Shown here one piece after another: positions 1 to 5,960 of a DNA stretch of 7,949 nt. Within the stretch, counting starts at the first letter, position 1, and each line of letters starts with the position of its first letter. Where the stretch lies: the NCBI GenBank assembly GCA_004297645.1, contig SCUG01000410.1, positions 1-7,949 of the forward strand, written 5' to 3'. This DNA is from Saprospiraceae bacterium (lineage in GTDB: Bacteria > Bacteroidota > Bacteroidia > Chitinophagales > Saprospiraceae). Under the pieces are notes generated by a model, which was not told the DNA's origin, searched no databases, and worked only from the letters and a program-made list of their open reading frames with translations. A program made the translations under genes and the position numbers.

Positions 1-633
1 GCACAACGTAAGCACAGGGTGCAGGTGATTGTGGCAGAAAATTATTTTTACAAACCCTCGCTGGCCCGCTTGCGGGAATTGCTCGGCAGTGGCTTGATTG
101 GGGAGGTGAAGTTTATTTACCTCAATGCCACCAAGCTACAAAAAACCAATAACTGGCGCGACGACGAATTGGTCTCAGGCGGGGGGGCGCTGTTCGAGGG
201 TGGCATCCATTGGGTCAACTTCCTATCCAACATGGGATTCCTTATTCAAACTGTTCAGGGCTTTCAGCCAGGCGAGTTTACCGGCATGGACCGCAGCTTT
301 CAGGTGGTAGCCAAATTCGCCGAAGGCGCTGTCGGTACGCTGATGTACTCCTGGGAGGTGAACGCGCTGCTGAAAGGGGTGCGAATATCCAAAGCCTTTG
401 GCACCAGAGGCTCCATCACTTTCGAGTCGAACGGCGTTTTCATTTTTGTACGGGGGAAAAAATGGAAACTCATTTTCCCTGGTCTGCACGACCTCGCTGG
501 CTACCGGGCGATGTTCACCGATTTCATCAAAGCCTTGCGCGAGGGGCACGAACCAGCCTTTAACCTTGGGTTAGCAAAGAGGGATTTGCAATTGATAGAG
601 ATTATTCAGGAAGATATGGTGGACGATTTGTGA
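1..633 (+). CDS. Gfo/Idh/MocA family oxidoreductase, C-terminal part (5' end outside window)
   Basis: The reading frame is open from base 1, so the GTG at 19 is probably internal and the N-terminal NAD(P)-binding Rossmann domain lies before the window. The visible 210 residues fit the C-terminal alpha/beta domain of Gfo/Idh/MocA dehydrogenases. They begin with the domain-junction pattern VAENYFYKPS (residues 11-20), followed by the common LRELL..G.IGEV stretch. Next come NNWRDD and GGGALFEGGIHW (about 60-71), which matches the family GGG..x.x.x.H motif with H70 as the usual active-site histidine. A family member normally has about 320-380 residues, so roughly 110-150 are missing. These enzymes oxidise or reduce sugars and related polyols with NAD(P). 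The substrate here cannot be told. The gene ends with TGA at 631-633, six bases before the end of the convergent DUF151 gene. Confidence 0.85.
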   Translation, partial: AQRKHRVQVIVAENYFYKPSLARLRELLGSGLIGEVKFIYLNATKLQKTNNWRDDELVSGGGALFEGGIHWVNFLSNMGFLIQTVQGFQPGEFTGMDRSFQVVAKFAEGAVGTLMYSWEVNALLKGVRISKAFGTRGSITFESNGVFIFVRGKKWKLIFPGLHDLAGYRAMFTDFIKALREGHEPAFNLGLAKRDLQLIEIIQEDMVDDL

Positions 634-639
634 GGCGCG

Positions 640-1239
640 CTACCCTTGTTCTTTTCTCCGGTTTATTTCATCGCGGATTTTTGCCGCCTGTTCGTAGTCT
701 TCTTTGATGAGTACCTCGTCGAGCAGGTGGTTGAGTTCTTCCACAGAATAGGAAGAAAGGGCGGCACCTTTGGATTTGGGCTTTCGTTTTTTGCTACTGC
801 TGCTAAGGCTTGATTTTACTTCTTCGGGTTCTTCGAGCACTACCCCGGCTGCATCAAGAATGAATTCATAGGTGAAAATGGGGCAGTTGAAACGCACTGC
901 CATCGCCAGTGCGTCGGAGGTGCGGGAATCTATTTCAAATATTTCCCCGTTTTTTTCACATATCAGCCGGGCATAGAAAATGCCATCCAGCAAATTATTG
1001 ATGATGACCTCTTTGAGGCCAATACCAAATGTTTCGAGGGCATTCTTAAATAAATCGTGCGTGAGGGGGCGGTTGGGAGTCATGCGCTCCATCGCCACGG
1101 CAATAGCCTGCGCTTCAAAGCCACCAATGACGATGGGCAGCCGCCGGGAGCCTTGTTGCTCACCCAAAACCACAGCATAGTTATGCGACTGCGTAACGCT
1201 GTGGGAAAGGGCTACTATATCCAGTTCTATTTTCTTCAT
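640..1239 (-). CDS. Bifunctional nuclease family (DUF151) protein with C-terminal UVR motif
   Basis: The product has 199 residues when started at the ATG whose complement lies at 1237-1239. That start gives MKKIELDIVALSHSV, which is how Bacteroidota members of this family begin. The frame is open further upstream to 1311, but those extra 24 residues look unlike the family and lie in the intergenic region. The DUF151/BFN domain spans about residues 1-130, with the conserved stretches LPIVIGGFEAQAIA (34-47), RPLTHDL (57-63) and DSRTSDALAMAVR (104-116). A Ser/Lys-rich linker (about 142-160) follows. The protein ends in a UVR (UvrB/UvrC) motif at about 165-197, recognisable by the EDYEQAAKIRDEI core. 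Relatives are described as having nuclease activity, and the UVR motif usually mediates protein-protein contact. The cellular role is not established. It lies 243 bases downstream of the SDR gene on the same strand, so it may have its own promoter. Confidence 0.9.
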   Translation of the reverse strand: MKKIELDIVALSHSVTQSHNYAVVLGEQQGSRRLPIVIGGFEAQAIAVAMERMTPNRPLTHDLFKNALETFGIGLKEVIINNLLDGIFYARLICEKNGEIFEIDSRTSDALAMAVRFNCPIFTYEFILDAAGVVLEEPEEVKSSLSSSSKKRKPKSKGAALSSYSVEELNHLLDEVLIKEDYEQAAKIRDEINRRKEQG

Positions 1240-1258
1240 GTTGATAAAACTCAGATGC

Positions 1259-1293
1259 AAAGTTGAAGGTCGGGCAACATGCCAAAGGGCAAA
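1259..1293 (-). promoter_or_regulatory. Weak candidate promoter for the DUF151 gene
   Basis: On the minus strand, CAACTTTG (complement of 1259-1266) is one base from the Bacteroidota -7 consensus TAnnTTTG. A TTTG (complement of 1290-1293) lies 23 bases upstream, at the edge of the usual 19-23 spacing. Transcription would start very close to the ATG at 1239. The match is weak and was found by eye. Confidence 0.25.
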
Positions 1294-1482
1294 TTTTCCT
1301 AAAAAAACCAACTTACCGTACTATCCGCTGTAAAAAGATTTGGGAAATACCGATAATGTTCTGGAAAACAAGCTGACAGCTCAACTGACGGCCGGATGTT
1401 CCTGGCGAGCTAACCTGAGGTGAGGTAAAGGTAGAAAAATATGAATAAAGCGGGAGGTGCCTTCCTCAAAGTTGTACCTACC

Positions 1483-2184
1483 TTATAAATCGCCCAATTG
1501 GGGCCGCAACACGATGGATTCTACTACGGCCGAAGGGCTCATCTGCCACGCTCCCCATACCGCGAGTGCCACATCACTTGCTTTCATCAGGCGTTCTTCG
1601 GGGAAGTTCGACCCAGCCCAACTGTTGGTCCAGGTAGCGCCAGGCATCAGTGCCGTCACGCGAATTTCTTTGTCTTTCAATTCTTCCCGCAGCACTTTTG
1701 AAAATCCCAGCATGGCAAATTTGGAAATGCTGTATGACCCTCCGTTGGGATAGGCAAAAAAACTGGCGATGGAGCACATGTTGAAAATGTGGGCCTTCCG
1801 TAGTCCGTGCATCAGGGGCAATATGGCCCGCGTTAAGCGGTAGGCACTGTAAAGATTGGTCTCTATCATTTGCTCAAGAACGCCATCTTCCTCATTTTGA
1901 ATTTCTCCAGGAATAAAAACCCCGGCGTTGTTCACCAAAATATTCACATCTTGCCAGTGCTCTTTTACAAAACTGGCAAAGGCGAGCACTTCTTCCTTGT
2001 GCCGCAAATCAACCGGGTAACTCAGTATTTTGGTGTCTGGGTATTTTTGGGACAACTCCTTTTTAGTGGCCAGAAGGTCATTTTCCGAGCGAGCGCACAA
2101 GGCGAGGTCAAAACCTTCCGCTGCGAATTTCTCTGCGATGGCCCGGCCGATTCCTTTTGTTGCGCCGGTGATGATGATGTTCAT
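1483..2184 (-). CDS. Classical short-chain dehydrogenase/reductase (SDR)
   Basis: The 233-residue product is a complete classical SDR, a cytoplasmic NAD(P)-dependent oxidoreductase with a single Rossmann domain. The cofactor motif TGATKGIG is at residues 6-13, D59 sits in the VDL that contacts the adenine, and the NNAG motif is at 85-88. The catalytic tetrad is complete: N110, S138, Y151 and K155 (YSISK). A proline-glycine turn (PGAT, 181-184) follows as expected. R32, at the end of the second strand (CARS), would favour NADP(H); this is an inference. The length is normal for the family (about 230-260). Closest generic types are 3-ketoacyl-ACP reductase/sepiapterin-reductase-like SDRs, but the substrate cannot be assigned. 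The gene is divergent from the ATP-grasp gene, with 199 bases between the two ATG codons. Confidence 0.92.
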   Translation of the reverse strand: MNIIITGATKGIGRAIAEKFAAEGFDLALCARSENDLLATKKELSQKYPDTKILSYPVDLRHKEEVLAFASFVKEHWQDVNILVNNAGVFIPGEIQNEEDGVLEQMIETNLYSAYRLTRAILPLMHGLRKAHIFNMCSIASFFAYPNGGSYSISKFAMLGFSKVLREELKDKEIRVTALMPGATWTNSWAGSNFPEERLMKASDVALAVWGAWQMSPSAVVESIVLRPQLGDL

Positions 2185-2225
2185 GTTGTAAAATTATGTG
2201 ACGATGAGCCAAAGCGAGGGTTTTA

Positions 2226-2256
2226 TTTTGGCTATTCGGAATTCGAAGTAATTTTG
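2226..2256 (+). promoter_or_regulatory. Candidate promoter for the ATP-grasp/amidotransferase operon
   Basis: TAATTTTG at 2249-2256 matches the Bacteroidota -7 element TAnnTTTG exactly. A TTTTG at 2226-2230 supplies the -33 element with an 18-base spacer, one base shorter than the usual range. The site lies in the divergent gap between the SDR and ATP-grasp genes. It would give a leader of about 120 bases to the ATG at 2384. No equally good box was seen for the SDR gene in the opposite direction. Confidence 0.45.
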
Positions 2257-2383
2257 TGGCCGTTTCTGTCTGCATTTTTCCTGGCCAACATTGTTTAAAA
2301 ATTCCCCAAACCAGGCAAGCTCATTTGCCAGTAAAACTCCAGCAAATATCCCTTTTGCATGCGTCATTAAAAACATACTTTGG

Positions 2384-3400
2384 ATGAAAAAAATAGGTAT
2401 TATCTTTGGCAAAGAGAGAACATTTCCCCAGGCTTTCGTCGAGAGGGTCAACTCGAAAAAAGTGAAAGGCATCACTGCAGAATTTGTGGAAGTAGGTGAG
2501 GTGATGGTGAACAAGCCCAGTGGTTATGCCGTCATTATCGACCGCATTTCGCAGGATGTGCCTTTCTATCGCGCCTACCTCAAAAATGCCGCCGCCACTG
2601 GTACTGCTGTCATCAACAATCCATTTTGGTGGAGTGCTGACGAGAAGTTCTTCAACAATGTTTTGGCGGAGCAAGTCGGCGTACCCGTACCCAAAACCGT
2701 GCTGCTGCCGAGCAAAGAACACCCCGACGATACTTCTTCAGAGAGTTTTTCCAATTTGAAATTTCCCCTCGAATGGGAAGAGATGCTTGGCTACCTTGGC
2801 GGCTTCCCGGCTTTTATGAAGCCCCATGCCGGGGGCGGTTGGAAAAGCGTCTATAAAGTGAACAACTGGGCAGAAGTTTTCAACGCCTATAATGAGACCG
2901 GCCAGCTCGTGATGATGCTGCAAAAAGCGGTGGAGTTCGACAGCTATTTCCGCTGCTATTGCATCGGTAGAAAGTACGTGCGCATCATGAACTACGAACC
3001 GCGCAACCCGCACCACCTTCGCTATGTGGCCAACTATAACCCCTCAAAAGAACTCCTGGCAACAATGGAGGATTATGTGCTGCGGTTGTGCAACGCTTTG
3101 GGCTACGATTTCAACACCGTCGAATTCGGGGTACAAGATGGGGTGCCTTACGCCATTGATTTTTGCAACCCCGCTCCCGATGCCGAGGTGAATTCGGTGG
3201 GCAAGGAAAACTTCGAATGGGTGGTGGAGACGTCTGCCAATTATGCCATAGAGCAGGCCCTTGCTCACAAGGATGGACAGCCCAATCTCACCTGGGGCAC
3301 TTTTATAAAAAATGCAGCGCAAGGGCTTCTGCCCGCTGCCGGTAGGCCGGCAAAATCCGCCGTAAAAATAGCGGTTTCAAAAAGTAAAAAAGCAAAGTAA
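2384..3400 (+). CDS. ATP-grasp domain ligase (RimK / D-Ala-D-Ala ligase-like)
   Basis: The ATG at 2384 gives a 338-residue protein beginning MKKIGIIFGKE, a normal first beta strand of an ATP-grasp pre-domain. The frame runs back to a TTG at 2291, but that extension has no family character. The ATP-grasp core is visible. FPAFMKPHAGGGWKSV (141-156) is the KP...GGG.G-type lysine and glycine-rich loop (K146). MLQKAVEF (178-185) stands at the nucleotide-hinge strand, and FRCYCIG (189-195) follows. NTVEFGVQDGVPYAIDF (244-260), running into CNPAPD, carries the usual metal/ATP ligands (probably E247, D259, N262). Such enzymes activate a carboxylate as an acyl phosphate and join it to an amine or thiol. 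The substrate is unknown. The last ~20 residues form an Ala/Lys-rich basic tail. The gene is six bases from the longest possible start of the amidotransferase gene and is surely co-transcribed with it. Confidence 0.88.
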   Translation: MKKIGIIFGKERTFPQAFVERVNSKKVKGITAEFVEVGEVMVNKPSGYAVIIDRISQDVPFYRAYLKNAAATGTAVINNPFWWSADEKFFNNVLAEQVGVPVPKTVLLPSKEHPDDTSSESFSNLKFPLEWEEMLGYLGGFPAFMKPHAGGGWKSVYKVNNWAEVFNAYNETGQLVMMLQKAVEFDSYFRCYCIGRKYVRIMNYEPRNPHHLRYVANYNPSKELLATMEDYVLRLCNALGYDFNTVEFGVQDGVPYAIDFCNPAPDAEVNSVGKENFEWVVETSANYAIEQALAHKDGQPNLTWGTFIKNAAQGLLPAAGRPAKSAVKIAVSKSKKAK

Positions 3401-3487
3401 ACCACCATGCGTGCTGAACTAGGAGGAGTTTTAGCGCCCTACCGGCTTGGCATTCAGTTTGAAAACTGCACCGACACAAACGCTAAC

Positions 3488-4315
3488 ATGGAATCGAAAC
3501 CCGTAAAGCTGGCACTGCTTGATTTGTACGAAGGCACCCCTAATCTGGGAATGCAGAATATTCAGGACATCGTCCAGCGATTCGAGAAGGAACTAACTTG
3601 CCACGTCTTTGATGTGCGCAGCGAAGAGAAAGTGCCGGACTTGAGCCACGACATCTACATCTTTTCCGGCGGTCCGGGCAACCCTTTGGTGGGCGACGAA
3701 AGATGGCTGGCGCCCTTCCACGACCTTATCCAAAAAATTTGGGACCACAATCGCAGCGGCAAAGGCACTCGCAAATACGCCTTTTTTATTTGCCACTCTT
3801 TTCAGATGGCCTGCCATCATTTTGGCGTCGGGAGTATCACAAAACGGCGCTCCAAATCTTTCGGCACTTTTCCTGTTTACAAGACCTTCGACGGCGATGA
3901 GGAATGGTTGTTCCGCGAATTGGCCAATCCGTTCTGGGTCGCCGACTTCCGGGAATATCAGGTGATACGCCCCGATTACTCCCGCCTTGCGGAAATGGGA
4001 GCACGCCTGCTTTGCATCGAAACGGAAAGGGAACACACCGGTCTCGAACGCGCTATGATGGCCGTGCGCTTTTCACCAGAAATGATAGGTACTCAGTTCC
4101 ATCCGGAGGCCGATCCCGTGGGAATGGAGCGCTACTTTTCTGAAAAAGAACGCATTGATACCATCGTGGAAGAGTTTGGAATAGAACGCTATGAAAGCAT
4201 GGTAAGAGACTTGAAAGATTCCGATAAAATAGAACGCACACATCAATTGCTGTTACCATTTTTCATTCACAGGTCTATCCAGGGAGTTAAAAGGGGTAGT
4301 CCTGAATTGGTCTGA
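3488..4315 (+). CDS. Class I glutamine amidotransferase-like protein
   Basis: The chosen ATG (3488) gives 275 residues beginning MESKPVKLALLDLYEGTPN, with the first strand where GATase domains normally start. An in-frame ATG at 3407 would add 27 residues and lies six bases after the ligase stop, so it cannot be excluded. The class I triad is present: C102 in FICHSFQMA, H205 and E207 in GTQFHPEAD. The SGGPG oxyanion-region motif is at 60-64. The nucleophile elbow lacks both glycines of the usual G-x-C-x-G (here F-x-C-x-S), which is unusual. After the triad a helical tail of about 65 residues (about 211-275) follows that GMP-synthase GATase domains do not need. Class I GATases hydrolyse glutamine and pass ammonia to a partner synthetase; the flanking ATP-grasp proteins are the likely partners. 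Automated annotation would probably call it GMP synthase-like, but no ATP-pyrophosphatase domain is present. Confidence 0.87.
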   Translation: MESKPVKLALLDLYEGTPNLGMQNIQDIVQRFEKELTCHVFDVRSEEKVPDLSHDIYIFSGGPGNPLVGDERWLAPFHDLIQKIWDHNRSGKGTRKYAFFICHSFQMACHHFGVGSITKRRSKSFGTFPVYKTFDGDEEWLFRELANPFWVADFREYQVIRPDYSRLAEMGARLLCIETEREHTGLERAMMAVRFSPEMIGTQFHPEADPVGMERYFSEKERIDTIVEEFGIERYESMVRDLKDSDKIERTHQLLLPFFIHRSIQGVKRGSPELV

Positions 4316-4344
4316 CTTACGTTAAGAGTTGGTTGCACTTTTTT

Positions 4345-4374
4345 TTTGTGGAGAGACTGGCAGGATTTCTTTTG
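4345..4374 (+). promoter_or_regulatory. Candidate internal promoter before the third cluster gene
   Basis: TTCTTTTG at 4367-4374 is one base from TAnnTTTG. The end of a nine-T run followed by G gives TTTG at 4345-4348, 18 bases upstream. It lies in the 106-base gap after the amidotransferase gene and about 47 bases before the ATG at 4422. It could give the third gene separate expression. The T-rich context raises the chance of a false match. Confidence 0.3.
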
Positions 4375-4421
4375 ATGGGACTTTTTGAACTTTCATTTGC
4401 TGGCACAAACACCGTTCGTCT

Positions 4422-5624
4422 ATGATTCCACAGTTCAGAAAAGCTTACAATGCTGCTTTTACCGAGGGAAAATACCAGGCATTTCTTGAGGAAATAGCAC
4501 AGGCAGCCGATGGGCACCATCCCCGGTTTCACATCGCCGAAACCCCCATCTTTGTTCCAAAAGAAATCACAGGGCACCTGATGCAAGCCTGCGATGAAAT
4601 CATAGATTTAATTACCCGCGCCGATTTCAAGGAATTGTCAAAAGGGGCGTTACTACCCGAAAATTATGTACCCGGCGAAACGGAGCACACTACTTTTCTG
4701 GTCTGCGATTTTGGTATTTGCGAAGATGAAAACGGGGACATTCTCCCACAACTGATAGAAGCCCAGGGTTTCCCCTCGTTATTCGTGTATCAGGACCTTT
4801 GCGCCCGGGCGTACCGCCAGCATTTCGATATACCGAAGGATTTGAACCACCTCTTCGGGGGACTTACCGCCGAAACGTATCTGGAAAAATTGCGCCGTGT
4901 TATCCTCGGCGATTCGAGGCCGGAGAATGTCGTTCTGCTCGATATTGCCCCCCATAAGCAAAACACGCAGGTGGATTTTTGGGTGACCCAAAAAGCACTC
5001 GGCATACACGTGGTTGATCTGGCCGGTTTGAAGGTGTCTGGCAGGGATGTTTATTACCTCGATGAACGCGGGCGTAGGGTGCCGGTGGAGCGAATTTACA
5101 ACCGGGTCATCTTTGATGAATTGGTCAAAACAAGAGGGCTCAAGCGGGAGTTTTATTTCAAAGATGAGCACGACATCCGATGGGTCGGGCACCCCCATTG
5201 GTTTTTCCGCATCAGCAAACACACCCTGCCTTTTTTCAAAAGCAAATACGTGCCAGCGACTTTTTTCCTCGGTGAAATGAGCAGCCTCACCGGCAACCTG
5301 GAAGACTACGTGCTCAAACCTCTTTATTCTTTTTCGGGTGAGGGGGTATTGATACGGCCCACTCTGAAGGACATCGAAGCCATCCCTTCCGCAGAGAGGA
5401 ATAAATACATCCTGCAAAAACGGGTGAACTACCTGCCCATCATCGACACGTTGGACGTACCCGCAAAGGCCGAGATAAGGATGATGTTCGTGTGGGAAGA
5501 TGAAGCACCCCGGCCCGAAGTGCTCACCAATTTAGTCCGCCTCAGCAAAGGAGAAATGGTGGGCGTCAAGTACAATATGGACAAGACCTGGGTGGGCGGA
5601 AGTGCCGGTTTTTTTGAGCAATAA
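4422..5624 (+). CDS. ATP-grasp-like protein with glutathionylspermidine-synthase-type C-terminal half
   Basis: The product has 400 residues and no signal peptide or membrane segment. The C-terminal half reads as an ATP-grasp domain. YVLKPLYSFSGEGVLI (296-311) is the KP.(Y/F)S..G.GV nucleotide loop with K299. YILQKRV (329-335) is the hinge strand, AEIRMMFVW (350-358) follows, and the NLVRLSKG end motif (370-377) supplies N370 and R373. Before it, the order 'DVYYLDERGRRVPVERIYNRVI' (209-230) then HPHWFFRISKHTLPFF (257-272) resembles the pre-ATP-grasp layout of glutathionylspermidine synthase and DUF404/DUF407-type ligases. The N-terminal ~200 residues, with CDFGIC (95-100) and LIEAQGFPSLFVYQ (111-124), are not recognised beyond a faint resemblance to the same group. 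The likely role is ATP-dependent amide-bond formation together with the two upstream products. Whether it is catalytically active is not certain. The start at 4422 is the first ATG of the frame and fits. Confidence 0.8.
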   Translation: MIPQFRKAYNAAFTEGKYQAFLEEIAQAADGHHPRFHIAETPIFVPKEITGHLMQACDEIIDLITRADFKELSKGALLPENYVPGETEHTTFLVCDFGICEDENGDILPQLIEAQGFPSLFVYQDLCARAYRQHFDIPKDLNHLFGGLTAETYLEKLRRVILGDSRPENVVLLDIAPHKQNTQVDFWVTQKALGIHVVDLAGLKVSGRDVYYLDERGRRVPVERIYNRVIFDELVKTRGLKREFYFKDEHDIRWVGHPHWFFRISKHTLPFFKSKYVPATFFLGEMSSLTGNLEDYVLKPLYSFSGEGVLIRPTLKDIEAIPSAERNKYILQKRVNYLPIIDTLDVPAKAEIRMMFVWEDEAPRPEVLTNLVRLSKGEMVGVKYNMDKTWVGGSAGFFEQ

Positions 5625-5646
5625 TGCTAACCCCGGCATGTGCTAT

Positions 5647-5664
5647 AAAAAAGGCCCTGGGCCT
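5647..5664 (-). terminator. Possible weak terminator reading leftwards
   Basis: The palindrome AGGCCC-T-GGGCCT (5652-5664) can form a five-base-pair stem with a three-base loop. On the minus strand the stem is followed directly by six T (complement of 5647-5652). That is the arrangement of an intrinsic terminator for leftward transcription, here about 300 bases beyond the hemD stop. On the plus strand no T run follows, so it would not end the ATP-grasp transcript by the same mechanism. The stem is short. Confidence 0.35.
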
Positions 5665-5787
5665 GATGCTACAGGGGATTCATAAAAATATACTATGAGA
5701 AAACAACTTGAAGATTACATTTAGAGCTTGTTGGGATTTTAGCTTCCGGTGAAAAAAGGTTTTTATTAATGATACTTCGTTGGAAGA

Positions 5788-5808
5788 ATAGCCATCTGGA
5801 TTGGCTAT
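5788..5808. repeat. Inverted repeat ATAGCCA / TGGCTAT
   Basis: ATAGCCA (5788-5794) and TGGCTAT (5802-5808) are perfect complements around a seven-base loop. TTTT follows about eight bases after the stem on the plus strand. This could be a poor bidirectional terminator for the convergent genes, but the T run is too distant for a firm call. Confidence 0.4.
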
Positions 5809-5819
5809 GCTCCCATTTT

Positions 5820-5836
5820 CCCGGCGTATAGCCGGG
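5820..5836. repeat. GC-rich inverted repeat CCCGGC / GCCGGG
   Basis: CCCGGC (5820-5825) and GCCGGG (5831-5836) form a perfect six-base-pair GC stem around GTATA. The plus strand has TTTTC just before it, so on the minus strand the stem is followed by A-rich sequence, not T. It contains ATAGCC (5828-5833), which could instead pair with GGCTAT at 5803-5808 of the preceding inverted repeat. The two stems can therefore form alternative structures. Confidence 0.45.
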
Positions 5837-5960
5837 GCGGGTTGTCTCTTCAGAAAATTGACAATTTCCCCCTCGAAACTCAAAATCCAAACATGCTCTA
5901 TGGAAGGGTGGCCAGGCAATTAGAAAATAGGCTTGTCATCACCCCTTCAAATTCTACTCC

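Larger units (their letters stand above)
5625..5960. other. Convergent intergenic region with inverted repeats, no convincing gene
   Basis: These 336 bases separate the ends of the third ATP-grasp gene (+) and hemD (-). Open frames of 65-79 codons exist on the minus strand (for example 5680-5919), but their products look like random translation and no family was recognised. On the plus strand ATGAGAAAACAACTTG at 5695 meets a stop after nine codons. The region holds three hairpin-forming sequences, listed separately, in otherwise AT-rich DNA. A small RNA or decayed gene is possible but not supported. Confidence 0.6.

Noticed and set aside
1240..1311. Upstream extension of the DUF151 frame
   Set aside because: The family begins at MKKIEL; the extra 24 residues look like translated intergenic DNA.
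1428..1484. AAGGTAG / CTACCTT inverted repeat with a 43-base interior at the SDR stop codon
   Set aside because: The interior is too long for an efficient terminator hairpin and the inner GAGG/CCTC stem has only four base pairs; the T run after it is interrupted.
2291..2383. Longer reading frame of the first ATP-grasp gene starting at TTG 2291
   Set aside because: The added 31 residues show no family character, need a rare start codon, and precede MKKIGIIFG, which is a normal first strand for the fold.
4339..4347. Run of nine T after the amidotransferase gene as a terminator
   Set aside because: No stable hairpin precedes it; only a weak CTTA-CG-TTAAG near-palindrome lies about 10 bases before.
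4779..5417. 212-codon minus-strand frame inside the third cluster gene
   Set aside because: It lies opposite a well-supported gene and its product shows no domain; long antisense frames are common in such coding DNA.
5680..5919. 79-codon minus-strand frame in the convergent gap
   Set aside because: No recognisable domain. It spans the inverted repeats, and an alternative frame of similar length overlaps it, as expected by chance.
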